A stretch of 64,000 bases of DNA from Bog-473 sp035552095 (GTDB taxonomy: Bacteria; Actinomycetota; Acidimicrobiia; Acidimicrobiales; RAAP-2): assembly GCA_035552095.1 (NCBI GenBank), contig DASZMA010000142.1:38937-102936 (forward strand). Direction: 5' to 3'. This document shows, in pieces, positions 50,650 through 59,808 of the stretch; position 1 is the stretch's first letter; each line of letters opens with the position of its first letter. Made by a program: the position numbers and the translations under genes. The notes beneath the pieces are model-generated. The model saw only the letters and a program-made list of their open reading frames with translations, made no database searches and was not told the DNA's origin.

Positions 50650-51929
50650 TACGCATCAACTCCCTGCGGCGCGCCGGGACCACCCGGGGTGTCGCTCGGT
50701 GCGCCCACCGGCGCCGGGGGCGGTGCGGCCAGCGGGCTCAGCCGCGGCGCCCGGGTCACCCGTTGCCCGACGGTGGGCAGGACGGAGTTCTGCTCGCTCC
50801 GGCCCGAGCCCAGCTTGTTGGCCCGGATCAGCAGCACCGCGGCCAGCAGGACCACCGGCAGCATGAACAGGCCGCGCCAGTGCCAGGTGACGACGGCGGC
50901 CACCAGCAGGAGCCAGGCCAGGGTCATGGGAATGAGGCGCTTCCAGCCCAGGTCCATCAGCTGGTCGTAGCGCAACCGGGGCAGGGCGGCCCGGAACCAG
51001 ACGTAGACGAAGCAGAAGGCCGCCGTCTTGAGGGCGAAGTAGATGATCGGCATGTAGATGGTCGCCCCGGGGATGTGGAAGATGTAGCCGTTGGGGCCGC
51101 CGAAGAAGAGGGTCACCACCACGGCCGACATGGTGATGGTGTTCATGAACTCGGCCAGGTAGAACATGCCGAACCGCATGGAGGAGTACTCGGTGTGGAA
51201 CCCGCCGACCAGCTCCGAGTCGGCTTCGGTCAGGTCGAAGGGGGGGCGGGTCAGCTCGGCCGTGATGGCGATCATGAAGAAGATGAAGGGCAGGAACCCG
51301 AGGCGGATCAGGTTCCAGTTCCAGAAGCCGTTGGACTGCGCCGCCACGATGGCCTGGGTGGAGAGGGAGTGGCTGACCAGCACCACCGTCACCACCGTCA
51401 TGCCCAGCGCCGCCTCGTAGGAGATGACCTGGGCCGAGGCCCGCACCGAGCCGAGCAGCGGGTACTTCGACCCCGACGACCAGCCGGCCAGCATCACGCC
51501 GTAGACGGCGATGCCCGACATGGCCAGCACCAGCAGGATCCCCACCGGCGGGTCGGACACCTGCAGTTCGAAGGTGTGGCTGCCCAACCGCATGATCCCG
51601 CCCACCGGCACCACGGCGAAGGTGATGAAGGCCGGGACCGTCGAGAGGTAGGGGGCCAGCTTGAAGACGAAGGAGTCCGACTGCTCGGGAATGAGGTCCT
51701 CTTTGAAGATCAACTTGGTCCCGTCGGCCAGGGTCTGCAGCAACCCCCAGGGCCCGGCCCGGTTGGGACCGATCCGGCTCTGCATGTCCGAGATGACCTT
51801 GCGCTCGAACCAGATCATCATGGCCGTGGCGGTCAGGAGCGCCACGAAGGCCACCAGCACCTTGATGACGACGATGAGCCAGACCTCCCAGTTGAGGCCC
51901 TGGCTGAAGAGCGGATCGAGCCCGATCAC
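50649..51929 (-). CDS. nuoH: NADH-quinone oxidoreductase subunit H
   Basis: A 426-residue membrane subunit that forms the quinone chamber. Seen: WFERKVISDMQSRIGPNRAGPWGLLQ (in part), ADGTKLIFKEDL, the TRPPFDLTEADSELVGGFHTEYSSM loop that contacts the quinone site, and RAALPRLRYDQLMDLGWK. The last ~50 residues form a Pro/Ala-rich tail beyond the core. The GTG start overlaps the nuoG stop (GTGA). Confidence 0.95.
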   Translation of the reverse strand: MIGLDPLFSQGLNWEVWLIVVIKVLVAFVALLTATAMMIWFERKVISDMQSRIGPNRAGPWGLLQTLADGTKLIFKEDLIPEQSDSFVFKLAPYLSTVPAFITFAVVPVGGIMRLGSHTFELQVSDPPVGILLVLAMSGIAVYGVMLAGWSSGSKYPLLGSVRASAQVISYEAALGMTVVTVVLVSHSLSTQAIVAAQSNGFWNWNLIRLGFLPFIFFMIAITAELTRPPFDLTEADSELVGGFHTEYSSMRFGMFYLAEFMNTITMSAVVVTLFFGGPNGYIFHIPGATIYMPIIYFALKTAAFCFVYVWFRAALPRLRYDQLMDLGWKRLIPMTLAWLLLVAAVVTWHWRGLFMLPVVLLAAVLLIRANKLGSGRSEQNSVLPTVGQRVTRAPRLSPLAAPPPAPVGAPSDTPGGPGAPQGVDA

Positions 51930-54808
51930 ATGGACTCCAGCCGCACGTCGGTCACCGGGCTCCGGCTGTCGATCAGGGTGGCCACCGCGTTGCCGGGGGC
52001 CTCGGGCCCGTCGGGCGCGTTGAAGTCGAGCACGACCACGCCCCGGGGCACGCCGGCATCGGCTTCAGCCGCCAGCACCAGGGCGCCCCGGGCCGAGCGC
52101 ACCCGGACCTGGTCACCCGTCTTGGCGCCCAGCCGGTCGAGGTCGTAGGGATTGGCCCGGGCCGCCAGTTTGCGCACCAGCGGGGTGAGCGAGGGCGATC
52201 CGGTGACCGAGCTGCCGGCGTCGTACAACCGTCGGACGGCCACCAACCGCAGGGCGTAGCTGTCGGCCGGCGGGACCTTGGCCGCGCTGCCGTCGGACGG
52301 CGGCACGCCGTTGATCAGGGCGGGCGGTTGGCCCAACGCGGCGACCCGGGCGCCCACCCGGCCGTCGCCTTCGGCTCCGCCGCTGCGGGGCGGCGCTCCC
52401 TGGCGCTCCACCGACTCGACCCCGGGCAGGGCCACCGGGTCGATCGGCTCCACGTCGGCCCGCTGCCGGGCGCCGGCCAGGATCGGCACCAGGATCCCGT
52501 CATGGGCCACATCGGAGTGCAGCACCTGCTGGGTCAGGCCGGCGTAGGCCGGCGCGGTCAGGTGCAGTTCGTCGGCCAGGTCGTTGGCGCTGCTCACGCC
52601 CAGGTCGCCGCCGAGGGCGGCGGCCAGCTCGGCCGCGATCATCCAGTCCGGCCAGGCGAAGCCGGGGGCGGTCAGCTTGTGGCCCAACCGGGTCACCCGG
52701 CCCTCAATGTTGGTGGTGGTGCCCGGGCGCTCGTGGGCCACCGCGCACGGCAGCACCACGTCGGCGTGGGCATCGACCGACTCGGAGGGATGCCCGGTCA
52801 CGGCCACCACGAAGTGGCCGGCCGAGAGCGCCTGCTGGGCCACGGCGCGATCGGGGAAATCGCTCAGCGGGTCGGCGCCCAGCAGCACCAGCGCGGTGAC
52901 CCGGTCGCCGCCCTCGGACCCGGACTCGCCGGCCATGGAAGCGAGGATGCCCGCCGTATCGAGCCCGGCGCGGGCCGGCACGGAGCCCCAGGCGGCCGCG
53001 AACCACTCCCGGCCGGCCTCGAGGGTGACCCGGCCGGGCAGCAGGCCCGGGGCCAACCCCATGTCGATGGCGCCGAAGACGTTGCCCCGGCGCAGCGCCG
53101 GCAGGAAGGTGGCCCGGGGCAGCGCGGTGGCCAGGGCCCGGGCCGCGTCGGCCACCACTTCGCCCGACTCGGCGTAGGACGGCCGTCCCAGCACCACGAC
53201 CACACCCGACCCGTCGGCATGGCCGGCCAGCGCCTGGCGGGCGGCCGAGAGGGCGGCGTCACTGACGGCCGTGCCCTCGGGATGGCCGGCCAGCGCGGTC
53301 ACGGCGGCGTCGTCACCGACCAGGGCCCGGGCCACCAGCGGGGCCTCGCCGGGGCGCACGGGCAGTGAGGCCGTGGCCAGCGGGGTCAGCGCGGTCGGGG
53401 TGGGTGTCAGCTCAATCAGGGTGGTGGCGCCGATGACCGCTTCGCGCAGGCGCAGGAACAGGACGGGCAGCTCCTCGCGCAGGTCGCCGCTCAAGGTGAT
53501 GAGCAGCGGCGCGGCGCAGGCCTGGTCGATGGTGGCCCGGGGCAACCCGAGCACCAGCTCGGCCGGCAGGCCGTCGCCCAGCTGGGCGTCAACCGAGTCG
53601 GTGCCAATGATCCCCTTGGCCAGCTTGGCCCAGGCGTAGGCCGACTCGTTGGTCAGGCGGGCCCCGCCGATCAGGGCCACCGCAGCGGGACCGCCGGCGC
53701 CTTCGGCCTTCTCCAACCCGGCGGCGGCCGCCGCCAGCGCCTCGCCCCAACTCACCGCCACCAGCTCGCCGTTCTTGCGCACCTTGGGCTCAATGAGCCG
53801 CCCGTGCTCGAAGCGCCCGGTCTCGCGGGCTTCCCCCAGGAACTGGCCCCGGGTCACGCCGAGGCTGACCACCTGGGCCGCGGTGGCCGGGGCCACGTCG
53901 ACGGCGGCGTCGGCCAGCGCCTCCTCCACCGGGGCGGCGTCGACCTCGTCCCCGTTGACCGATTCGAAGGCGAACCGACCCTTGTCGCACAGCCAGCCGT
54001 GGTTGACCGGGTCCGAGTCGATGCCGAGCAACCGGGTCAGCCGGTTCGATGACGACTGCACCGCCACCCGGCACCCGACCGAGCAGGTGGTGCACGTGGA
54101 TTCCACCTGGTCGAGGTCCCACGGCCGGGCGGTGAAGCGGTACGGGGTGGCGGTCAGCGCGCCGACCGGGCAGATCTGCACCGTGTTGCCGCTGAAGTAG
54201 GAGGAGAAGGGTTCGGTGGGGAAGGTCGCCACCTCGACGTTCTCACCGCGGCCGGCGAAGTCGATCTGGGCCTCCCCGGCCACGTCGGAGGCGAAGCGGG
54301 TGCAGCGGGCGCACTGGATGCACCGTTCCCGGTCCAGCAGCACCAGGTCCGAGATGGCGATCGGCTTCTCGAAGTGGCGCTTCTCCTCCACGAAGCGGCT
54401 CTCACCCGGGCCGTAGGCCAGGGTCTGGTCCTGCAACGGGCACTCGCCGCCCTTGTCGCAAACCGGGCAGTCGAGCGGGTGGTTGGCCAGCAGGAACTCC
54501 AGCACGCCGTCCTGGGCCTTCTTGACCTTGTCCGAGGTGGTGTCCACCACCATGCCATCGGTGGCCGCGATGAAGCAGGACGGCTGCAGGGTGGCCCCCC
54601 GGGGGCCGTCGACTTCGACCAGGCACATGCGGCACATGCCCACCGGCTCCATGCGCGGGTGGTAGCAGAAGCGCGGGATGTAGGTCCCGGCCCGCTCGGC
54701 CGCCGCGATGAGCATCTCGCCCGGATGGGCCGACACCGGCCGGCCGTCCAGGGTGAAGGTCACGTCGGCGGGGGCCTTGGCGTCGTCAGTCAAAGGGGCA
54801 CCCCCCAT
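51926..54808 (-). CDS. nuoG: NADH-quinone oxidoreductase subunit G
   Basis: A 960-residue iron-sulfur subunit. N-terminal [2Fe-2S] N1b: CYHPRMEPVGMCRMC plus the CFIA Cys. N4/N5 region: HPLDCPVCDKGGECPLQD and CIQCARCTRFASD. The additional N7 site is present (CTTCSVGC plus WLCDKGRF). The C-terminal half is a degenerate molybdopterin-oxidoreductase fold. The start is uncertain: ATG 54808 overlaps nuoF by 23 bases; TTG 54793 is an alternative that still keeps LTDDAKAPADV. Confidence 0.93.
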   Translation of the reverse strand: MGGAPLTDDAKAPADVTFTLDGRPVSAHPGEMLIAAAERAGTYIPRFCYHPRMEPVGMCRMCLVEVDGPRGATLQPSCFIAATDGMVVDTTSDKVKKAQDGVLEFLLANHPLDCPVCDKGGECPLQDQTLAYGPGESRFVEEKRHFEKPIAISDLVLLDRERCIQCARCTRFASDVAGEAQIDFAGRGENVEVATFPTEPFSSYFSGNTVQICPVGALTATPYRFTARPWDLDQVESTCTTCSVGCRVAVQSSSNRLTRLLGIDSDPVNHGWLCDKGRFAFESVNGDEVDAAPVEEALADAAVDVAPATAAQVVSLGVTRGQFLGEARETGRFEHGRLIEPKVRKNGELVAVSWGEALAAAAAGLEKAEGAGGPAAVALIGGARLTNESAYAWAKLAKGIIGTDSVDAQLGDGLPAELVLGLPRATIDQACAAPLLITLSGDLREELPVLFLRLREAVIGATTLIELTPTPTALTPLATASLPVRPGEAPLVARALVGDDAAVTALAGHPEGTAVSDAALSAARQALAGHADGSGVVVVLGRPSYAESGEVVADAARALATALPRATFLPALRRGNVFGAIDMGLAPGLLPGRVTLEAGREWFAAAWGSVPARAGLDTAGILASMAGESGSEGGDRVTALVLLGADPLSDFPDRAVAQQALSAGHFVVAVTGHPSESVDAHADVVLPCAVAHERPGTTTNIEGRVTRLGHKLTAPGFAWPDWMIAAELAAALGGDLGVSSANDLADELHLTAPAYAGLTQQVLHSDVAHDGILVPILAGARQRADVEPIDPVALPGVESVERQGAPPRSGGAEGDGRVGARVAALGQPPALINGVPPSDGSAAKVPPADSYALRLVAVRRLYDAGSSVTGSPSLTPLVRKLAARANPYDLDRLGAKTGDQVRVRSARGALVLAAEADAGVPRGVVVLDFNAPDGPEAPGNAVATLIDSRSPVTDVRLESM

Positions 54809-56090
54809 CCTTAATGTGGACGAGGAACTCGTCGCGGAACATGCGGATGCCCGAGGCGATGGAGGAGGGGATGGACGGCCCGAGCACGCAGATGGTGGTC
54901 TGCTGCGGGGGCCAGAGCACACCGGGTGAGATGTTGTCGCACAGGTCCATGAGCAGGTCGAGATCTTCCTCGCGACCGTCGCCCTTCTCAATTCGGTAGA
55001 GGATGCGCTCCAGCCAGCCCGACCCCTCCCGGCACGGGGTGCACTGCCCGCAGGACTCGCGCGAGAAGAACTTGGTGATGCGCCAGGCCGCCCGCACCAC
55101 GCAGGTGGAGGAGTCCATGGCCACGACCGAGCCGGAGCCCAGCATGGAGCCGGCCTCGCCCACCTCGTCCTGGCCCAGCGGGAGGTCGACCTGGTCCGGC
55201 CCGAACCACGGCGCCGAGACGCCGCCGGGGATGAAGGCCTTGAGGTCGCGGCCGCCGCTGATACCGCCGCCCAGCACCGGGGCGTAAATGAGGTCCCGGA
55301 AGGTGGTCTTGACCATCTCGATCTCGTAGACGCCCGGGTTGCGCACGTGGCCGGCCAGGGCGAAGAGCCGGGTCCCGGTCGAGCGACCGGCCCCCAGCGC
55401 GGCAAAGGCCGCCCCGCCGTGGCTGATGATCCACGGGACGTTGGCCATGGTTTCGACGTTGTTGACCACGGTGGGCTCGCCGAAGAGGCCGTGCACGGCC
55501 GGGAAGAACGGCGGCTTGATCCGGGGGAAGCCGCGCTTGCCCTCCAGCGACTCGAGCAGCGCCGTCTCCTCGCCGCAGATGTAGGCCCCGGCGCCGGGGT
55601 GCACCACGATGTCGAGGGAGAAGCCGGAGCCGAAGATGTCGACCCCGCAGGCGCCGTGGTCGTAGGCGTCGTTGAGGGCGGCCTGCAGCCGCTCCAGCCC
55701 CAGGGCGAACTCGCCACGCAGGTAGATGAAGGCCTGGGTGACCTGCAGCGCGTAGGCCGAGATGAGCACGCCCTCAATGATCTGGTGCGGGTCGCGCTCA
55801 ATGAGCAGGTGGTCCTTGAAGGTCGCCGGCTCACTCTCGTCCCCGTTGATGACCAGGTAGGTGACCGGGTTCTTGCGCAGCATCGACCACTTGCGGCCGG
55901 CCGGGAAGCCGGCCCCGCCCCGGCCGAGCAGGCTGGCCGTGTCGACCTCGTGGGCCACCGCTTCGGGCGTCATGGTGAGGGCTTTGCGCAGCCCCTCGTA
56001 GCCCCCGGTGGCCAGGTAGCGCTCCAGGGTGTGCGAGTCCTCGTAGCCCAGTCGGGCCGTGACGATCTTGGGGGCGTCGGTGATGGCCAT
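54786..56090 (-). CDS. nuoF: NADH-quinone oxidoreductase subunit F
   Basis: A 434-residue NADH- and FMN-binding subunit. The nucleotide glycine loop is GRGGAGFPAGRKW, the FMN site NGDESEPATFKD, and CGEETALLESLEGKRGFPR follows. The N3 4Fe-4S cluster is ESCGQCTPCREG plus the Cys in TTICVLGP. The ATG 56090 is five bases after the nuoE stop; the N-terminal MAITDAPK matches relatives. Confidence 0.95.
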   Translation of the reverse strand: MAITDAPKIVTARLGYEDSHTLERYLATGGYEGLRKALTMTPEAVAHEVDTASLLGRGGAGFPAGRKWSMLRKNPVTYLVINGDESEPATFKDHLLIERDPHQIIEGVLISAYALQVTQAFIYLRGEFALGLERLQAALNDAYDHGACGVDIFGSGFSLDIVVHPGAGAYICGEETALLESLEGKRGFPRIKPPFFPAVHGLFGEPTVVNNVETMANVPWIISHGGAAFAALGAGRSTGTRLFALAGHVRNPGVYEIEMVKTTFRDLIYAPVLGGGISGGRDLKAFIPGGVSAPWFGPDQVDLPLGQDEVGEAGSMLGSGSVVAMDSSTCVVRAAWRITKFFSRESCGQCTPCREGSGWLERILYRIEKGDGREEDLDLLMDLCDNISPGVLWPPQQTTICVLGPSIPSSIASGIRMFRDEFLVHIKDGGCPFD

Positions 56091-56095
56091 CGGAC

Positions 56096-56740
56096 TCAGC
56101 CGCCCTGTCCGCTCGGGATGGAGGGCGCGGCCGCTTCGGCCCGCCGCTTCTGGGCGTCGGCCATGGCGGCCCGCTCCGCCGCCACCGACTTCTTGCTGGC
56201 CAGCAGACCCACGCTGCGGCGGACCCGGACCAGCGTGCCGTGGTGGGGCACGGTGTCGGACAGCGCGCCGCTCCGCAGGTCGGCGAGCAACTGGTCGAAG
56301 CTCTCGGCCGTCTGCCCGCCGACGTAGCGGTGGTTGACCTGCACGCAGGGCGTGCGGTCGCAGTCGGCCAGGCACTCGGACTCCTCCAGGGTGAACACGC
56401 CGTCGGGCGTGGTCCCGCCGGCCCGCACGCCCAGGGCCGACTCGGCGTGCTCCAGCAGTTCCTGGGCGCCGCCGAGCAGGCAGGCGATGTTGGTGCAGAG
56501 CGAGACCACGTAGGTACCGACCGGCTCGGTGTGCAACATGTCGTAGAAGGTGGCGGTGCCCCGCACCTCGGCCGCGGTGACCCCGACCAGCTCGGCGATC
56601 TCGCTCATGGCCTCGGGCCGGAGCCAGCCGTCCTGCTCCTGGGCCAGGTGGCACAACGGGATGAGGGCGGAGCGCGGCTCGGGGTAGAGCGCCACCAGGG
56701 CGCGGGCGCGGTCCATCAGGTCGGCGGAGAGATGGCTCAC
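56096..56740 (-). CDS. nuoE: NADH-quinone oxidoreductase subunit E
   Basis: A 214-residue thioredoxin-like subunit carrying [2Fe-2S] cluster N1a. Ligand Cys are in CTNIAC and CLADCDRTPCVQV. The N-terminal helical part (LMDRARALVALYPEPRSALI) is normal. The C-terminus extends about 50 residues past the fold, Ala/Lys/Arg-rich. GTG 56740 overlaps the nuoD stop (GTGA). Confidence 0.95.
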   Translation of the reverse strand: MSHLSADLMDRARALVALYPEPRSALIPLCHLAQEQDGWLRPEAMSEIAELVGVTAAEVRGTATFYDMLHTEPVGTYVVSLCTNIACLLGGAQELLEHAESALGVRAGGTTPDGVFTLEESECLADCDRTPCVQVNHRYVGGQTAESFDQLLADLRSGALSDTVPHHGTLVRVRRSVGLLASKKSVAAERAAMADAQKRRAEAAAPSIPSGQGG

Positions 56741-58191
56741 CGGTCCACCTCGCCCAGCACCGGGTCGACCGAGGAGATGACGGCCACAGCGTCGGCCATC
56801 AGGCCACCGCGCAACAGCACCGGCAGCACCTGCAGGTTGACGAAACTGGGGGCCCGGATGTGCATCCGGTAGGGCTTGGACGTCCCGTCCGAGACCATGT
56901 AGCAACCGAGCTCTCCCCGGGGGGACTCGACGGCCACGTAGACCTCGCCCTCGGGGACCCGGAAGCCCTCGGTGAAGATCTTGAAGTGGTGGATGAGCGC
57001 TTCCATGCTCTCGTCAATGCGGGCCCGGGGTGGCGGGGTCACCTTGCGGTCCTGCAGGCGGTAGTCGCCTGGCGGCATCTGCTCGGCGATCTGGCGGATC
57101 ATCTTGATCGACTCGCGGATCTCGTTGAGGCGCACCGAGTAACGGTCGAAGTTGTCGCCGTAGGTGCCCACGATGACGTCGAAGTCGAGCTTGTCGTAGG
57201 CCAGGTAGGGCATGGACCGCCGCAGGTCCCAGGGCACGCCGGTGGAACGCAGGATGGGACCGGTGACCGAGAGGGCCAGCGCTTCCTCGGCCGACAAGTT
57301 GCCCACCGCCTCGGTCCGCTCGCGGAAGATGGGCTGGCCGGTCAGCAGCTCGTCGTACTCGAAGCTGCGGGCCAGGATGGTGTCACACATGATCTCGACG
57401 TCGTCCTGCCACCCGTCGGGCAGGTCGGCCGCCACCCCGCCGGGGCGGATGTAGTTGAGGTTCATGCGCAGGCCGGTCGTCTTCTCGAAGAAGGCGAGGA
57501 TCATCTCGCGCTCGCGGAAGCCGTAGATCATCATGGAGGTCGAGCCGAGGTCCATGCCGTTGGTGGCCATCCACATCAGGTGGGACGACACCCGGTTCAG
57601 CTCGGCCATCAGCATGCGGATCCACACCGCCCGGGGCGGCACCTCGACGCCGAGCAGGGCCTCGGTGGCCAGGGAGAAGACCAGCTCGTTGCTGAGCGGC
57701 GAGAGGTAGTCCATCCGGGTGACGTTGGTGGCGCCGGTGACGTAGGTCAGCTCCTCCCCCGTCTTCTCCATGCCGGTGTGCAGGTAGCCGATGACCGGCT
57801 TGGTGCGCAGCACCGTCTCGCCGTCGAGCTCGAGCATGAGGCGCAGCACCCCGTGGGTCGACGGGTGCTGGGGACCCATGTTGATGATCATGGTCTGGTC
57901 GTCGCGGCGCTCGAAGTCGATGTCGCCGGGGTCGATGTAGTTCCCCTCGGGCAGGCGCAGCACGGCCCCGACTTCACGGCGCAACTCGCCCGCTCCGGTG
58001 GTGGACCGGGGCATGAGCTCCTGGGCGCCCTCGGAGGTCTCGGCCCGCAGCATGGCCTCTTCGACCTTGACCCGTTGGTCGTGCTCGGCCTTGACCCCGG
58101 CCTCGACCTCGGTCTCCGTCTCGACCGGCGCCTCGACCGGGTCCTCACCGTGGACGTTGCGGTGCCCGGGGTCCTGCTCGTGCTCGCTCAT
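56737..58191 (-). CDS. nuoD: NADH-quinone oxidoreductase subunit D
   Basis: A 484-residue quinone-site subunit. The core begins at about residue 101 with MIINMGPQHPSTHGVLRL and continues with RVSSHLMWMATNGMDLG, and a [NiFe]-hydrogenase-like C-terminal region ending AVISSVDPVLGEVDR. The first 100 residues are an unusual extension, acidic up to residue 60 (Glu-rich, EAPVETETEVEAGVKAEH) and then more mixed. ATGA overlaps nuoC. Confidence 0.95.
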   Translation of the reverse strand: MSEHEQDPGHRNVHGEDPVEAPVETETEVEAGVKAEHDQRVKVEEAMLRAETSEGAQELMPRSTTGAGELRREVGAVLRLPEGNYIDPGDIDFERRDDQTMIINMGPQHPSTHGVLRLMLELDGETVLRTKPVIGYLHTGMEKTGEELTYVTGATNVTRMDYLSPLSNELVFSLATEALLGVEVPPRAVWIRMLMAELNRVSSHLMWMATNGMDLGSTSMMIYGFREREMILAFFEKTTGLRMNLNYIRPGGVAADLPDGWQDDVEIMCDTILARSFEYDELLTGQPIFRERTEAVGNLSAEEALALSVTGPILRSTGVPWDLRRSMPYLAYDKLDFDVIVGTYGDNFDRYSVRLNEIRESIKMIRQIAEQMPPGDYRLQDRKVTPPPRARIDESMEALIHHFKIFTEGFRVPEGEVYVAVESPRGELGCYMVSDGTSKPYRMHIRAPSFVNLQVLPVLLRGGLMADAVAVISSVDPVLGEVDR

Positions 58192-58709
58192 CGCGGTCCC
58201 GGCGCTTCCTTGAACTGCACCGGGACGCGCCCGACCCCGTAGTCCTTGCGCAGCGGGTGGCCTTCCCAGTCCTCAGGCATCAGGATCCGGGTGAGGTCAG
58301 GGTGCCCGCTGAAGATGATGCCCATGAGGTCGTACGCCTCGCGCTCCATGGCGTCGACGCCCGGGTAGATCTCGACCAGGCTGGTGAGGACCGGGTCGGA
58401 CTCGGGCACCTGCACCCGGATGCGCACCCGCTGGCGCACGCTGAGGGAGATCAGGTTGACCACGATCTCGAACCGCTCCGGCGCCACCCCGTCGGGGAGC
58501 GACCGCCCCGGATGGGTCAGGTAGTCGACGGCGCACAGGTCGGCGCAGCTCTCAAAGCCGGCGTCGCGGAAGGCGACCGCCATCGGCACGTAGGTGTCCC
58601 GGTTGGGGAAGGCCAGCTGGTCCACTAGCCGGTCCGGCAGCCGCGGGACGCCGGGCAGGACAAGGGACGGGGCGCCGGCCCCGGTCACCGTGGCACTCGT
58701 CTCGCTCAC
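58188..58709 (-). CDS. nuoC: NADH-quinone oxidoreductase subunit C
   Basis: A 173-residue 30-kDa-type subunit. The signature is near the C-terminus: ANEREAYDLMGIIFSGHPDL-like MEREAYDLMGIIFSGHPDL, then ILMPEDWEGHPLRKDY. The GTG start overlaps the nuoB stop (GTGA). nuoC and nuoD are separate genes here, not fused. Confidence 0.94.
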   Translation of the reverse strand: MSETSATVTGAGAPSLVLPGVPRLPDRLVDQLAFPNRDTYVPMAVAFRDAGFESCADLCAVDYLTHPGRSLPDGVAPERFEIVVNLISLSVRQRVRIRVQVPESDPVLTSLVEIYPGVDAMEREAYDLMGIIFSGHPDLTRILMPEDWEGHPLRKDYGVGRVPVQFKEAPGPR

Positions 58710-59266
58710 CGCGGCGTGGCCACCCGCACGGCGTCGGGCACCGTCGGCACCCAGCCACCCGTCGCCTGCTCACCGGCCGGCACGCTGCTGCCCGGGCGCC
58801 GGGTGATCTCACCGGTGCGGATCTTCTCGTGCAGCGTCAAAATGGCGTGCAGCAGCGTCTCGGGCGAGGGGGGGCAGCCGGGGGCGTAGACATCGACCGG
58901 CACGATCTGGTCCACGCCCTGCACGATGGCGTAGTTGTTGAACATGCCGCCGGTGGAGGCGCAGACACCCATGGAGATGACCCACTTGGGCTCCATCATC
59001 TGGTCGTAGACCTGGCGCAGGACCGGTGCCATTTTCTGGGAGACCCGCCCGGCCACGATCATCAGGTCGGCCTGGCGGGGCGAGGCGCGGAAGACCTCCA
59101 TGCCGAGCCGGCTGATGTCGAAGTCGGCCGCGCCGACCGACATCATCTCAATGGCGCAGCAGGCCAGGCCGAAGGTGGCCGGCCACACGCTGTTGCGCCG
59201 GGCCCACTTGACCAGGTCCTCGATCTTCCCGGTCATGAAGTTGTGCTGCAGGTCCTCTAAGCCCAT
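58706..59266 (-). CDS. nuoB: NADH-quinone oxidoreductase subunit B
   Basis: A 186-residue subunit that holds cluster N2, the electron donor to quinone. Ligands: the tandem Cys in GLACCAIEMM, the Cys in SMGVCASTGG and the Cys in VYAPGCPPSPE. The C-terminal ~25 residues are a variable tail. It starts three bases after the nuoA stop. Confidence 0.95.
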   Translation of the reverse strand: MGLEDLQHNFMTGKIEDLVKWARRNSVWPATFGLACCAIEMMSVGAADFDISRLGMEVFRASPRQADLMIVAGRVSQKMAPVLRQVYDQMMEPKWVISMGVCASTGGMFNNYAIVQGVDQIVPVDVYAPGCPPSPETLLHAILTLHEKIRTGEITRRPGSSVPAGEQATGGWVPTVPDAVRVATPR

Positions 59267-59269
59267 AGC

Positions 59270-59740
59270 TCAGGCCGCCTGGCCGGGCTGGTTGCGGGAC
59301 GCGCTGATGCGCGAGATGGTCGACTCCGAGGTGCGGGCCGGCATGCCGGCCTGCAGGGTCTTGGGCGGGCCCCAGGTCAGGGCGCCGTTGGCGATCAGGT
59401 AGAGGAAGGAGACGAAGACCACGGCGGCGAAGACCACGACCTCGATCAGCCCGAAGGTGGCGATCTGGTGGAACACGACGGCCCAGGGGTAGAGGAAGAC
59501 GATCTCAATGTCGAAGATGATGAAAATCATCGACACCAGATAGAAACGCACCGGGAACCGCTGGGGGGGCTCCCGGTCGGGCACAATCCCGCACTCGTAC
59601 GGCGCCAGCTTGGCTGAGGAGGGCTTCTTCCGGGGCGCCAGCATGCTCGAGGAGACAAGGGAGAACACGGTGAAGAGCAGGCCGAGGAGGCCCAGGATGA
59701 GGATCGGGAGGTACTGGTCCACGGTGTGCGTTTCTACCAT
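59270..59740 (-). CDS. nuoA: NADH-quinone oxidoreductase subunit A
   Basis: A 156-residue three-helix subunit and first gene of the nuo operon. The conserved loop AKLAPYECGIVPDREPPQRF (Cys of the quinone-site loop) and the second helix FIIFDIEIVFLYPWAV with its acidic residues are clear. The C-terminal ~35 residues extend beyond the usual length. The ATG 59740 has GGAGAAAGG upstream. It diverges from the geranylgeranyl reductase gene across 68 bases. Confidence 0.95.
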   Translation of the reverse strand: MVETHTVDQYLPILILGLLGLLFTVFSLVSSSMLAPRKKPSSAKLAPYECGIVPDREPPQRFPVRFYLVSMIFIIFDIEIVFLYPWAVVFHQIATFGLIEVVVFAAVVFVSFLYLIANGALTWGPPKTLQAGMPARTSESTISRISASRNQPGQAA

Positions 59741-59796
59741 GCGACCCTTTCTCCAGGCACATCCACGCTGGGGGTCGCCGCCTCCCGGGGCGGACC

Positions 59797-59802
59797 TACG
59801 AT
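59797..59802 (+). promoter_or_regulatory. -10 box (TACGAT) of the geranylgeranyl reductase gene
   Basis: TACGAT lies 6 bases before the GTG at 59809, again a leaderless layout. The 68-base region must also contain the nuo operon promoter, which I cannot place with confidence. Confidence 0.45.
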
Positions 59803-59808
59803 GAGGGT

